The notes: a model not told the origin generated them from the letters alone. A stretch of 64,000 nucleotides of DNA from Candidatus Thermochlorobacter aerophilus (GCA_002794105.1 PHFL01000026.1:32478-96477); one strand, 5' to 3'; positions 9,320 through 18,480 are shown, counted from the stretch's first letter. Made by a program: numbers and translations.

Positions 9320-9829
9320 ATGGATGAGGAGTATCTGAAAGCCAACTTTATTCGTCTCCATCAAGTCAAGTTAGGCAAAGATGTCAAGCTCTTTGCCTTC
9401 GTCAATGCCTATGGCTGTCAGATTGGCGATGGCACGAAAATTGGCACCTTCGTCGAAATCCAAAAAAATGCGGTCATCGGTAAGAACTGCAAAATTTCCA
9501 GCCATACCTTCATTTGCGAAGGTGTTACAATTGAAGATGAATGTTTTATCGGTCATGGCGTGATGTTTATCAACGACAAGTATCCGCGTGCCACCAATCC
9601 TGATGGCACGATGCAAACCGAAGCAGACTGGCAAGTAATTCCGACCTATGTCAAAAAAGGCGCCAGCATTGGCAGCGGGGCTGTTATCATGGCTGGTGTT
9701 ACGATTGGGGAAGGGGCTATCGTTGGAGCCGGAGCTGTGGTCACGAAGTCTGTTGCACCCTATACCGTGGTGGCTGGTGTACCTGCTCGCTTGCTTCGCC
9801 ACTTGGATTCGCCGCCTAAACTTTCCTGA
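9320..9829 (+). CDS. Left-handed beta-helix sugar N-acetyltransferase (WbpD/WlbB-like)
   Basis: A 169-residue acyltransferase built from hexapeptide repeats (IGDGTKIGTFVEIQ, IGKNCKISSHTFI, IGSGAVIMAGVTIGEGAIV and so on) ending in GVPARLLRH. The loop around FINDKYPRATNPDG is like that of the UDP-2-acetamido-3-amino-uronate N-acetyltransferases. It would use acetyl-CoA to acetylate the 3-amino group of the sugar nucleotide prepared by the upstream dehydrogenase, 2 bp away and surely co-transcribed. It could instead act on a different aminosugar, because the rest of the pathway is not nearby. Confidence 0.85.
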   Translation: MDEEYLKANFIRLHQVKLGKDVKLFAFVNAYGCQIGDGTKIGTFVEIQKNAVIGKNCKISSHTFICEGVTIEDECFIGHGVMFINDKYPRATNPDGTMQTEADWQVIPTYVKKGASIGSGAVIMAGVTIGEGAIVGAGAVVTKSVAPYTVVAGVPARLLRHLDSPPKLS

Positions 9830-9951
9830 TAGGTTTTTGCTTCTGTCATTTGGTCCTCTTTTCGGTCCTGCTGTGTCTTTTCCGATGGAGTTGAAATTTT
9901 ACATTTGTTTTTTAAGTTGAACGCTGTAGCTAATCCAAATATGATGCAAAT

Positions 9952-12900
9952 ATGAAAGCCGTTCGTCTGCAGCTTTGGTTTCTGTTACTTCTGGCACTGA
10001 ATGCTTTCACTTTTGACGCCGCGGCGCAATACTTTGCGTTTGGTCGCAACAAAGTGCAGTATCGCAACTTCGAGTGGTATTACATCCAGTCCGAGCACTT
10101 TGATGTTTACTTTACAGAAGGCGGCGAGTACTTGGCAAAGTTTACTGCCGATGCTGCAGAAGCTGCTTATGCGACCATTCGCAAAGACTTCCGCTACGAC
10201 ATCAACAACCGCATTGCATTCATTGTCTATAAGTCGCATAACGACTTTCAGCAGAACAATGTCATCAACGAGTATCTTGAAGAAGGTGTCGGTGGCGTAA
10301 CCGAACTGTATAAGAACCGCATCGTCATTCCTTACGATGGAGACTACAGACGATTTCGCCACGTGATTCATCACGAGCTGATTCATGCAGTGGTCAACGA
10401 CATGATTTATGGCGGCTCAGTGCAGTCAGCCATCACAAACAACATTCGGCTTCAACTCCCGCTGTGGTTTAATGAAGGAATCGCTGAGTATCAGGCGCTG
10501 GAGTGGGATACCAATTCGGATATGTTCATCAGTGATGCCATCATCAACAACTACCTTGCGCCGATTCCTCAGCTCTACGGCTACTTTGCTTATCGTGGCG
10601 GTCAGTCGGTCTGGAAGTTCATCTCTGAAAAGTACGGGCGAGAGAAAATTTCAGAGATTATGGCACGCCTGCGTGCCACACGCAATCTCGATGCTGCTTT
10701 TCGTGGCTCACTGGGTCTTTCTATTGACGAGCTATCTGAAAAATGGCTGCGAGAGCAAAAAGTAACCTATTGGCCCGAAATTGCACGCCGCGAAGACATC
10801 AATACGATTATGAAAAAACTTACTGACCATCGTAAAGATGGCAGTAACTACAACACTTCGCCTGCTATCTCTCCCCAAGGCGACAAATTTGCCTTCATTA
10901 GCGACCGTAGCGGTTACTTTGACATCTATGTCGGTTCCACGCTTAATCCAAAAGAGCAGCGTCGCCTTGTTGCTGGACAAACCAGTCCAGACTTTGAAGA
11001 ACTTAAAATTCTCACTCCTCGGATTACTTGGTCGCCTGATGGCAAAAAAATTGCTCTCGCTACCAAAGCCGGTGAGCAGGACGCTATCATGTTCGTTGAT
11101 GTAGAAACTGGTGCAACAGAAAAACTATCCTTTGCATTGGATGGTATTTTTTCTGTTGATTGGTCACCAGACGGGGATAGATTGGTCTTCATCGGCAATC
11201 AAGACTATAGGAGCGACGTGTATGTCTATCACTTGAAAACTGGCGAGCTTATCAATCTTACCAACGATGTCTTCAGCGATGCTGACCCGAGCTGGTCGCC
11301 CGATGGCAAAAAAATTTACTTCTCATCCGACCGGCAGAATTACACGCTGATTTTCCCAGATACCGTCTCTAACGCTAATTCGTATCGCAGTAAGCAAAGC
11401 CCGAAAGATGTCTTCAAAATGCGCCTGCATGATTATTCGCAGTATGATCTTTACGAGTTGAATTTAGCAGACGCCTCTGTGCGACGACTGACTGCTACTG
11501 AAGGCGTAGATGAGTCGTCTCCTGTTTTGAGCCCCGATGGCAAACGCATGCTCTTCATCTCCGACCGTAACGGTGTCTATAACATTTATGAAATGATACT
11601 CGAGGGCATTGAGTCACTCGGTCCGCTGGCTGGCGCAACAGCGTCGCTGGAGACGCTTCCTGCGGCATTGCCACAGCCCAAAGTCCGTCCTATTACTGAC
11701 CTTTTGTCGGGCATTCGACACATTTCTCTTTCGCGAGATGGCACAAAACTTTTGGGCGTTGGATTAGACTACGGCGGCTTTGACATTTACATGCTGCGTA
11801 TGCCTTTTGAACGACAAGTTAAAACCACTCTCAAAAATGGTGAGCTCGAGCCCACTGCTTGGGGGAAAGTGATGGTGAAAGTCCAAACTACAAAATTTGC
11901 TGAAAACACAGGCTTGCTAAGAAACAAAGGTCAAACTTTGGTGTTTGCTGAGCGCGCCGCTCAAGCTGCACAGCAATCCAAACAGCTCACATCTGCTGGT
12001 TCATCTGACCCTGCCGCCTCCTCATCTACGAAGGATACCTCTTCTGAATCCCAGCTTGAACAAAAGCTTGGTTTCAACCCCAGAAAATATGTGTTCGTCG
12101 AAGGCTTTGATAACTCTGTTCTGTATTCCAAGCTAGACCGCAAGTCTGCTTCAGGTAAAACTGCTGCACGACCTTCGCAAACTACTTCAGACTCAATAGT
12201 CATCTCCGAACCGCGTATCAATGTCAAAAACTTCGTCTTCGATCGCGCTAACCTCAACAGTCTTTCTGAAAAAATTCGGCAAGCTGAGCGACAGGCTGCC
12301 GCAGACAAGCCAAAAAATAACTTAGATGAAGAGGGTGAGTATAAGGTCAAGCGCTATCGCCTTAGTTTTTCACCTGACATTCTCTATGGCGGGGCAGGCT
12401 ATGATGCTATTTGGGGCGCTCGTGGCTCTGGTATTTTTGCCTTCAGCGACCTCCTCGGTAATCATCAGATAAGTATTTTTACCAACTTGCAGATTGACTT
12501 GCAAAACAGCGATTATGGCATTACCTACGCTTATCTTGCGAACCGCATGGATTATGCCTTCAGCGCCTTTCACCAAGCTCGATTCTTAGGTTTGCAAAAC
12601 CCTGTTAATCCCAGCAATATTGAGCCATTCCGATTCCGGCTGTACGGTGTTACCCTGAGCGCACAGTACCCACTTACACGATTTGAGCGCTTTGATTTCA
12701 GTTTGGGCTATCTTACACTCTCTAAAGAAAACCTCGATGGTCCGTTTGGCAACGAAAGCGTGAGCTTTCTCTACCCTGCGATTATTTTCACGCACGATGA
12801 CTCTCGACCATTTCTCTATGCGCCTATTTCAGGTACACGCTATGCAGTTAGTCTCTCTGGCACGGCTGGCAGTCGCGTCAATTTCGCATCGCTACTCTTT

Positions 12901-13461
12901 GACTATCGTACCTACTTTAACTTTGCTCGCTATTATTCCTTTGTCATTCGTCTCTCAGGAGCAGCCAGTGTAGGTGGCACACCACAGAACTTTTTCATCG
13001 GTGGCACGGAAAACTGGATTAATCGTCAGTTTGAAAACAACACCATTCCTATCAACTCCGTGCAAGATTTCATCTTCACAACCCCTGCTATCCCACTACG
13101 CGGGCACAACTTCAACGCCCAGAATGGCACCCGCTTTGCTCTAATTAACACCGAATTTCGTTTTCCATTCCTGCAAGCTCTACCGCTCGGTCCTATTCCA
13201 GTCCCATTCTATTATCTCATGGGGACCATCTTTGCAGACGCTGGCGTCGCATGGACTCAAGACAGTCGCCTGCGCTTGCGCATCAAGGATGCACCAAATA
13301 CCAATCAAGCCGCATACTACAATGATATTTTGACCGGCATTGGCTGGGGCATTAGAACCGTGTTTTTAGGATTCGTCTTGCGCTTCGATATGGCGTGGGC
13401 ATACTACACGCAAGGCTTCTCCGAACCTAAGTATTACATCTCGCTTGGCTCGGACTTCTAA
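9952..13461 (+). CDS. Exported metallopeptidase-like / PD40 beta-propeller / outer-membrane barrel protein
   Basis: A 1169-residue exported protein. A signal peptide (about 1-26) is followed by a peptidase-MA-like domain with the zinc motif HHELIHAVV near residue 143 and a downstream glutamate in NEGIAEYQALEW (gluzincin pattern). A run of TolB-like PD40 blades (about 300-600, each with a WSPDGKK or SPDGKRM box) comes next, then a Ser/Ala/Lys-rich linker (about 660-800), and a C-terminal domain rich in alternating aromatic strands (about 830-1169) that looks like an Omp85/surface-antigen barrel ending in a final aromatic residue (GSDF). It probably sits in the outer membrane with the protease and propeller in the periplasm or outside. 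Similar architectures occur in Bacteroidota, with no function known to me. A strong terminator follows. Confidence 0.85.
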   Translation: MKAVRLQLWFLLLLALNAFTFDAAAQYFAFGRNKVQYRNFEWYYIQSEHFDVYFTEGGEYLAKFTADAAEAAYATIRKDFRYDINNRIAFIVYKSHNDFQQNNVINEYLEEGVGGVTELYKNRIVIPYDGDYRRFRHVIHHELIHAVVNDMIYGGSVQSAITNNIRLQLPLWFNEGIAEYQALEWDTNSDMFISDAIINNYLAPIPQLYGYFAYRGGQSVWKFISEKYGREKISEIMARLRATRNLDAAFRGSLGLSIDELSEKWLREQKVTYWPEIARREDINTIMKKLTDHRKDGSNYNTSPAISPQGDKFAFISDRSGYFDIYVGSTLNPKEQRRLVAGQTSPDFEELKILTPRITWSPDGKKIALATKAGEQDAIMFVDVETGATEKLSFALDGIFSVDWSPDGDRLVFIGNQDYRSDVYVYHLKTGELINLTNDVFSDADPSWSPDGKKIYFSSDRQNYTLIFPDTVSNANSYRSKQSPKDVFKMRLHDYSQYDLYELNLADASVRRLTATEGVDESSPVLSPDGKRMLFISDRNGVYNIYEMILEGIESLGPLAGATASLETLPAALPQPKVRPITDLLSGIRHISLSRDGTKLLGVGLDYGGFDIYMLRMPFERQVKTTLKNGELEPTAWGKVMVKVQTTKFAENTGLLRNKGQTLVFAERAAQAAQQSKQLTSAGSSDPAASSSTKDTSSESQLEQKLGFNPRKYVFVEGFDNSVLYSKLDRKSASGKTAARPSQTTSDSIVISEPRINVKNFVFDRANLNSLSEKIRQAERQAAADKPKNNLDEEGEYKVKRYRLSFSPDILYGGAGYDAIWGARGSGIFAFSDLLGNHQISIFTNLQIDLQNSDYGITYAYLANRMDYAFSAFHQARFLGLQNPVNPSNIEPFRFRLYGVTLSAQYPLTRFERFDFSLGYLTLSKENLDGPFGNESVSFLYPAIIFTHDDSRPFLYAPISGTRYAVSLSGTAGSRVNFASLLFDYRTYFNFARYYSFVIRLSGAASVGGTPQNFFIGGTENWINRQFENNTIPINSVQDFIFTTPAIPLRGHNFNAQNGTRFALINTEFRFPFLQALPLGPIPVPFYYLMGTIFADAGVAWTQDSRLRLRIKDAPNTNQAAYYNDILTGIGWGIRTVFLGFVLRFDMAWAYYTQGFSEPKYYISLGSDF

Positions 13462-13491
13462 AAACGCAAAGTCTATCAAATTTGTTTGAAA

Positions 13492-13525
13492 GTCTGCGCA
13501 AGATAAGCGCAGACCTTGTTTTTTT
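13492..13525 (+). terminator. Rho-independent terminator after the PD40/barrel gene
   Basis: A perfect 8-bp stem (GTCTGCGC at 13492-13499 pairing with GCGCAGAC at 13507-13514) with a 7-base loop is followed by a T-rich run to 13525. It lies 31 bp after the stop codon at 13461 and before the moeB fusion gene at 13560. This is the clearest intrinsic terminator in the window. Confidence 0.85.
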
Positions 13526-13559
13526 GATACATTGCAACAAAACCTAACTTTTATTTGTC

Positions 13560-15074
13560 ATGCCAACCAAGGTCATCATACCGACTGCCTTACGGCAATA
13601 TGCTGACGGGAAAGATACGGTCGAGATCTCAGCTACAAATGTCAGAGAAGCCTTAGAGCAGCTTAGTGCTCAATACCCTGCGCTTAAGAAAAACCTTTAT
13701 ACTGAAGATGGGCAACTGCGCTCTTTTATCAACATCTACAAGGGCGATGAAGATATTCGCCATTTGCAAAACTTAGATACGGCACTCCAAGACGGCGATG
13801 AAATTATGATTGTGCCTTCTATCGCTGGAGGCGCCATGTTTGGAACAATGGAAGTTGAAAGTAGCATTGAACTTTCTCATGAAGAAATCAAACGCTATGC
13901 GCGTCATCTTATCATCCCTGAATTTGGCATAGAGGGTCAAAAGAAATTAAAGCGCGCACGCGTCTTGATGATAGGCGCTGGCGGCTTAGGCTCACCTTTT
14001 GCCATGTATCTTGCCGCCGCAGGTATCGGTCATCTTGGCATCGTGGACTACGACACGGTCGATTTTTCGAACTTGCAACGCCAACTTCTTCACGGTACGC
14101 CTGATGTCGGTCGTCCAAAGACTCTTTCTGCAAAGGAGACTATTCACCGACTTAACCCACATGTAGAAGTTGTTACCTACGATACACCACTGACCTCAGC
14201 TAATGCTTTAGAGCTTTTTAAGGATTATGATGTGATTGTCGATGGCACAGATAACTTTCCCACTCGCTACCTTGTCAATGACGCCTGTGTAATGCTCGGC
14301 AAGCCAAATGTCTATGGCAGTATTTTCCGCTTTGAAGGACAATTGAGCGTATTTTGGGCAAATAGTCATGAAGCTACTAATGGGCGTTTGCCTGAAGGTG
14401 CTTGCTACCGTTGCCTCTATCCTGAACCGCCACCGCCCGGTCTTGTACCAAGTTGCGCAGAAGGTGGGGTCTTGGGGGTCTTGCCCGGCGTGATTGGCAC
14501 CCTGCAAGCAATTGAGACCATTAAACTTATCACAGGCATTGGTGAACCTATGCTCAATCGCCTGCTCATTTTTGATGCTCTCAAGATGAAATTTCGTGAA
14601 TTCAAACTGCGCAAAAATCCAGACTGCGCTGTCTGCTCCGACCACCCCACCATTACCTCACTCATTGACTATGAGCAGTTCTGCGGCATGCCAGCCCACG
14701 ACCGCACGGAGGCTTCTTCTGCAACTTCGACGCCCTCATCAGCCCAGTCTAAGCGCATAGATGAAATTACTGTGCATGAACTCAAAGCACGCTTAGATAG
14801 GGGAGAGAAACTATTCATTCTGGACGTGCGTAACCCTAACGAGTATCAAATCTGCCATCTCAGTGGCTCAGTGCTCATCCCACTATCTGAACTACCTCAT
14901 CGGTTGCATGAAATTCCAAAAGACCAAGAGATAATTGTGCACTGCAAAATGGGCGGACGCTCTGCGCAGGCAATAGAAATCATGAAACAGCATGGTTTTA
15001 CCAATCTGAAAAATCTTGTTGGTGGCATCAATGCTTGGGCAACAGAAATTGATAAAACCATGCCCACTTACTAA
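13560..15074 (+). CDS. moeB: Ubiquitin-like sulfur carrier fused to E1-like adenylyltransferase and rhodanese (MoaD-MoeB-rhodanese)
   Basis: A 504-residue three-domain protein. Residues 1-91 form a MoaD/ThiS-like ubiquitin fold that ends in Gly90-Gly91. Residues about 105-370 are a MoeB/ThiF E1-like domain with the ATP loop GAGGLGSP (139-146), the adenylation region DYDTVDFSNLQRQ, a zinc site from Cys282/Cys285 and Cys356/Cys359, and a candidate catalytic Cys299. Residues about 400-500 are a rhodanese domain with active-site Cys462 in HCKMGGRS. MoeB adenylates the carrier's terminal glycine and the rhodanese supplies sulfur. Here the carrier's double glycine is internal, so it must be cleaved free or the domain serves a structural role. 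The substrate pathway (molybdopterin, cysteine or thiamine) is not settled by neighbours. Confidence 0.88.
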   Translation: MPTKVIIPTALRQYADGKDTVEISATNVREALEQLSAQYPALKKNLYTEDGQLRSFINIYKGDEDIRHLQNLDTALQDGDEIMIVPSIAGGAMFGTMEVESSIELSHEEIKRYARHLIIPEFGIEGQKKLKRARVLMIGAGGLGSPFAMYLAAAGIGHLGIVDYDTVDFSNLQRQLLHGTPDVGRPKTLSAKETIHRLNPHVEVVTYDTPLTSANALELFKDYDVIVDGTDNFPTRYLVNDACVMLGKPNVYGSIFRFEGQLSVFWANSHEATNGRLPEGACYRCLYPEPPPPGLVPSCAEGGVLGVLPGVIGTLQAIETIKLITGIGEPMLNRLLIFDALKMKFREFKLRKNPDCAVCSDHPTITSLIDYEQFCGMPAHDRTEASSATSTPSSAQSKRIDEITVHELKARLDRGEKLFILDVRNPNEYQICHLSGSVLIPLSELPHRLHEIPKDQEIIVHCKMGGRSAQAIEIMKQHGFTNLKNLVGGINAWATEIDKTMPTY

Positions 15075-15095
15075 ACGGTGTAGTAGCAGTGTAGA

Positions 15096-15809
15096 TTACA
15101 GATAGACGCGTGCCATGCGTCGCCATGCTGGCCAGTCGTGTTCGGCGTCTTGCCACACATCACACTGGTTCCATATTCCTTTATCCCAGAGCTTTGCAGA
15201 CAGTTCCAGTGTCGTGCGGTAACAGATAGGAATATCCCATGTACTTGTTACAAGCTTGTAATCGATTTGGCGCAGACGCTCCAGCTCATTCGGGTCATGA
15301 AGGTTCGGCACAAAATCTAATGGCGAATTAAAGTATATGTCCTCATCGTAGTATCCGTCGAAGAATGGTTTCGTATCGTAACTGCCAGACATCGCCACTA
15401 CCTTATTGGCATACCATGGGTGCTTGAGTGCAAACAGTACAGCTAAAAATGCCCCAAAACTTGTGCCAGCCAAAATTGTGAAGGTATTTGGGTTTTTGTG
15501 GCGCATCAGTGGATACACTTCATGCATCACATAGCTTTCCCACTGATTGTGCCGCTGCATGCGTCCGTTGGGGTGCATCTGGGTGTTGTACCAACTTTCT
15601 GTGCTGCAACTGTCAATGCAGTAGAATTGTAAGTAGCCTGCTTCAATTTTATCGGCTAGCGTATCGATCATCTGAAAATCTTTCCACTCATAGAATCGTG
15701 CATAAGAGGTCGGGAAGACTAATACAGGCGCCCCTGTATGCCCGAAGATAAGCAACTCCATATCACGCTGTAAGCGTGGACTAAACCACTTGTGGTATTC
15801 AGTATGCAT
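15096..15809 (-). CDS. Putative esterase, alpha/beta hydrolase (EstA/FrmB-like)
   Basis: A 237-residue alpha/beta hydrolase of the putative-esterase family. The nucleophile serine sits in the elbow GTSFGA near residue 116, and the likely catalytic histidine is in the C-terminal AEHDWPAWR. The early segment PVLVFPTSYARFYEWKDF is typical of this small-esterase group. There is no signal peptide, so it is probably cytoplasmic. The substrate cannot be told. It is convergent with the moeB fusion gene and divergent from the OmpA-like lipoprotein gene, with 181 bp between the two starts. Confidence 0.8.
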   Translation of the reverse strand: MHTEYHKWFSPRLQRDMELLIFGHTGAPVLVFPTSYARFYEWKDFQMIDTLADKIEAGYLQFYCIDSCSTESWYNTQMHPNGRMQRHNQWESYVMHEVYPLMRHKNPNTFTILAGTSFGAFLAVLFALKHPWYANKVVAMSGSYDTKPFFDGYYDEDIYFNSPLDFVPNLHDPNELERLRQIDYKLVTSTWDIPICYRTTLELSAKLWDKGIWNQCDVWQDAEHDWPAWRRMARVYL

Positions 15810-15990
15810 GCGTTTTTTGAGTATGGTTTTTCTGTGGATATTTCTGCTCTGGAAGTTACACTTTCAGCTATCGTTGCGCAATTTTTGCGCACATGTTCAA
15901 CGGACGCTGGAGTCCTTCCACACTTGTTTTTCCTTTTCTTGCTTTTGTATATCTTTGATTTCTGTAAAAACAGAACGACTCCAACAAGAC

Positions 15991-17154
15991 ATGCCCAAGT
16001 ACCTGTTAGCTCTCTTGATACTATGGTACGTCTTGTTCTCTGGCTGCGGAGGCACACAGGAAGCAGCAAAGACTGATGAGACAAGATCAGATACCGTTAC
16101 TGCTGCCACTTCCGATACATCCAAGCTCGATATTTCTCAGCTTCGTGATACTTCCCCAGTCGATGAGCTCGACTATGTCCCTGTTACCACAGACGAGAGA
16201 ATTAACCCCGTTCGTCTCATTCGCTTGGGGTTGATTACAGATCCAGGTCTACCCATGGAAATCGTGCAAGACGATACATTAGGCTGCCGATATGCCATTC
16301 CCAAAGACTGGTTGGCTTCGCAACGTCGCTATAAGAACTTGGTCAATTACTACGGCAACGACAAAATCTCTATCATCATCTCGGTTGCCCGCCCCACTTT
16401 CGACTCTGTCAGCATTTGGGCACAGGTGCAGGAAGCAATCGCTTTTGGGAAAAATCAACTGCCTCGAGACGATTGGGCACTTAGTGCTGACCTTAACACC
16501 TCACGCACGAACACCACTCAAAACTACTTCGGGCGCTATGAATTTCGCGGCAAGCAGTACAATCTTGCTTTCTTCAAGGTTGGTGAATTGCAGTATAATG
16601 TGTTGATTGATCATCCTCTTAAATCACTTACTGAGCAAGAAGCCAAAGCCATTAACTACATTTTTGCCAGCTTTGCTGTCACTGGCAAACCCAAAGCAGA
16701 AATTCCTCTGCCAGTTAAAACTGCCTTCAGTGATGCTTCAGCAGAGCTGAAAAATGTTGGCGATACGCGCAGTGTCGACGTTCCCTTCGCCAAAGGTTCG
16801 GACAAATTGCCCAGCAATACTGGCGGGCTTGACCTTGTTGTTGAGCTGCTACAAGCCGAAAAGGGCACTACAGTGGGCATCTATGCCTATGCAGACGATG
16901 TGACGCTCGAGAAGCGTAAAAACGAAAAAGATAGCGACTTCAAAAAACGCTTAGATGCCGCACGCCAGCGCATTGGGCTTAGCCGCTCACGAGCAATTGT
17001 AGGCTACCTAAAAAGTAAAGGCATTGCCGCCAACCGTCTGCGTGCAGAATATGACCCAAAAGTCACAGGCTTGGTTACCATCAAAGTTCTTTCAAAGAAG
17101 GCTGATAAATCCGCTACTGCGGCAGTATCCAGCAAGCAAAAGAAAAATAAATAG
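15991..17154 (+). CDS. OmpA-like outer-membrane lipoprotein
   Basis: The frame is open from 15790, but the start at 15991 gives a clean lipoprotein signal (MPKYLLALLILWYVLFSGC, lipobox LFSGC), so it is chosen; residues upstream have no such sense. The protein is 387 residues. After an acidic Ser/Thr/Asp linker comes a middle domain of about 170 residues of unknown type, then a C-terminal domain with an OmpA-family pattern (VDVPFAKGSDKLP, then GIYAYADDVTLEKRK, then LSRSRAIVGYLKSKGI and RLRAEY). OmpA domains bind peptidoglycan. The loop after the second strand is longer and more charged than usual, and the usual Asp/Arg peptidoglycan-binding pair is only partly recognisable. Confidence 0.75.
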   Translation: MPKYLLALLILWYVLFSGCGGTQEAAKTDETRSDTVTAATSDTSKLDISQLRDTSPVDELDYVPVTTDERINPVRLIRLGLITDPGLPMEIVQDDTLGCRYAIPKDWLASQRRYKNLVNYYGNDKISIIISVARPTFDSVSIWAQVQEAIAFGKNQLPRDDWALSADLNTSRTNTTQNYFGRYEFRGKQYNLAFFKVGELQYNVLIDHPLKSLTEQEAKAINYIFASFAVTGKPKAEIPLPVKTAFSDASAELKNVGDTRSVDVPFAKGSDKLPSNTGGLDLVVELLQAEKGTTVGIYAYADDVTLEKRKNEKDSDFKKRLDAARQRIGLSRSRAIVGYLKSKGIAANRLRAEYDPKVTGLVTIKVLSKKADKSATAAVSSKQKKNK

Positions 17155-17269
17155 TTACCTTTTTGTCTTTTTCCTTCCGTTCCTTGATAACTAAAATTTG
17201 AAAGCGTTTAGGCCACTCTGCTTACTCCGTCAGGCTGGTCTTGCGCACAATCTCTAAACCGTATGAGCG

Positions 17270-17938
17270 ATGCAAGAAGCACTGGAACTATTGCGGCTAA
17301 TTGAAACTGGTGAAGATGCCCGCACTGAATTTAAACGGCTCATTCACTCCCCTGAGAAAATTGCCAAATCTATCTGCGCTTTTGCCAATACCTCAGGCGG
17401 TGTCATTCTCATCGGTGTTGATGACGATAAACGTATCGTCGGCATTGAAAGCGAAAAGGAAACTCTCGAAATCCTGCACGAAGCCACCACTCGCTACATC
17501 AGTCCTTCCGTAACATTTGAAACGGAGGTTTTGGAGTACAAAGGGCGTGACATTTTGGCAGTCATCATTGAAGCCAGTGCCCATAAGCCACACTATCATC
17601 TTTCAGAGTCGCGTGACCCCAAGTCGCTCAAAAAAATTCAAGAGCGCAAAGTCTATCTGCGACAAGGCAGTCAGAATGTTGCCGCCACACGAGAGATGAT
17701 ACAGCTTATGCATGCCGAGAAACATCCCATTCGCATTTCATACACCGACAATGAGCGTACGCTCTTGCGCTACCTTAGCGTCTATCATCGCATCACGCTA
17801 CATGAGTATAGCAAACTGGTTAATATCTCAAACCGACGCGCTGCGCGTATTCTCATTTCCCTTGTTAGAGCTGGTGTCATTTGCCTGCATACGGAAGGGC
17901 AGCACAGTTACTACACCCTTTCGCTGACCCCTCCGTAA
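17270..17938 (+). CDS. AlbA_2 (Schlafen-like) domain protein with winged-helix C-terminus
   Basis: A 222-residue protein. The N-terminal 150 residues match the AlbA_2/divergent-AAA-4 type: EDARTEFKRLI, then ICAFANTSGGVILIGVDDD. The C-terminal 70 residues (LLRYLSVYHRITLHEYSKLV then SNRRAARILISLVRAG) look like a winged helix. Proteins of this kind are often called transcriptional regulators or nucleic-acid-binding proteins, and the true role is mostly unknown. It stands alone, with the tmRNA gene 140 bp downstream on the same strand. Confidence 0.8.
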   Translation: MQEALELLRLIETGEDARTEFKRLIHSPEKIAKSICAFANTSGGVILIGVDDDKRIVGIESEKETLEILHEATTRYISPSVTFETEVLEYKGRDILAVIIEASAHKPHYHLSESRDPKSLKKIQERKVYLRQGSQNVAATREMIQLMHAEKHPIRISYTDNERTLLRYLSVYHRITLHEYSKLVNISNRRAARILISLVRAGVICLHTEGQHSYYTLSLTPP

Positions 17939-18004
17939 GCTATGGCATGTTGCACTGCACAAGTTTTCGCTTGCATTTGCGGCAAGTAATTGCTATTTTG
18001 CTAT

Positions 18005-18035
18005 TTGCAACTTTTTCTACATGTTTGCATATAAC
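18005..18035 (+). promoter_or_regulatory. Possible sigma-70-type promoter for tmRNA
   Basis: TTGCAA at 18005-18010 and TATAAC at 18030-18035 lie 19 bp apart in a very A/T-rich stretch upstream of the mature tmRNA 5' end at 18080. The spacing is 2 bp longer than ideal and the transcript would need 5' trimming (RNase P does this for tmRNA). Suggestive only. Confidence 0.3.
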
Positions 18036-18079
18036 TTCACCGAAATGCATGCATTGCATTAACCCTGCTCTTTGACATT

Positions 18080-18480
18080 GGGGATGACAGGTTTCGACAG
18101 GGCAGGCAGAGAAATCGGTTGCACTCCGAGTTTCCGCACAGATAGACTCGTTAAAGAAGTCTGTGCAAAAGTAAATGCGGAAGATTATTCTTACGCAATG
18201 GCTGCCTAATTAACGCAAGGTTAATTAGTCATGCCACGTTTGCAAGCTGAAGCGCCTACACGGAGGCTTGCAAATGTCATAAAATTTGCGCTTGAGCTCT
18301 GCTCGCGCGGTAGGCTTCACTTGCATTGTTCTCAACGGTGCAAGTGAATATGCAGTTGAGATAGCAACATGAACTGTGTCAATGCAGTCGCATGTTGCGA
18401 ACCTTAAACATTGACGATGAGTGTGGGAACCTATTTCGATGCTGCTCTGGACGCGGGTTCGAGTCCCGCCATCTCCACCA
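18080..18480 (+). ncRNA. ssrA: Transfer-messenger RNA (tmRNA)
   Basis: The 5' end GGGGATGACAGGTTTCGACAG is the canonical tmRNA start and the 3' end carries a T-arm (GGGTTCGAGTCCC) and an encoded CCA. The 7-base acceptor arm GGGGATG (18080-18086) pairs with CATCTCC just before ACCA. The reading frame ends at the TAA at 18207-18209 and encodes a tag finishing AEDYSYAMAA. The resume codon is GCA at 18165 or GTA or GCG a few codons later; I cannot fix it without a structure model. tmRNA with SmpB rescues stalled ribosomes and marks the product for proteolysis, for example by ClpXP and FtsH (ftsH is at 59139). The tag closely matches the Chlorobium tag. Confidence 0.97.

Noticed and set aside
15790..15990. 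Upstream part of the OmpA lipoprotein open frame
   Set aside because: The first 67 codons overlap the start of the esterase gene on the other strand, and only the start at 15991 yields a lipoprotein signal.
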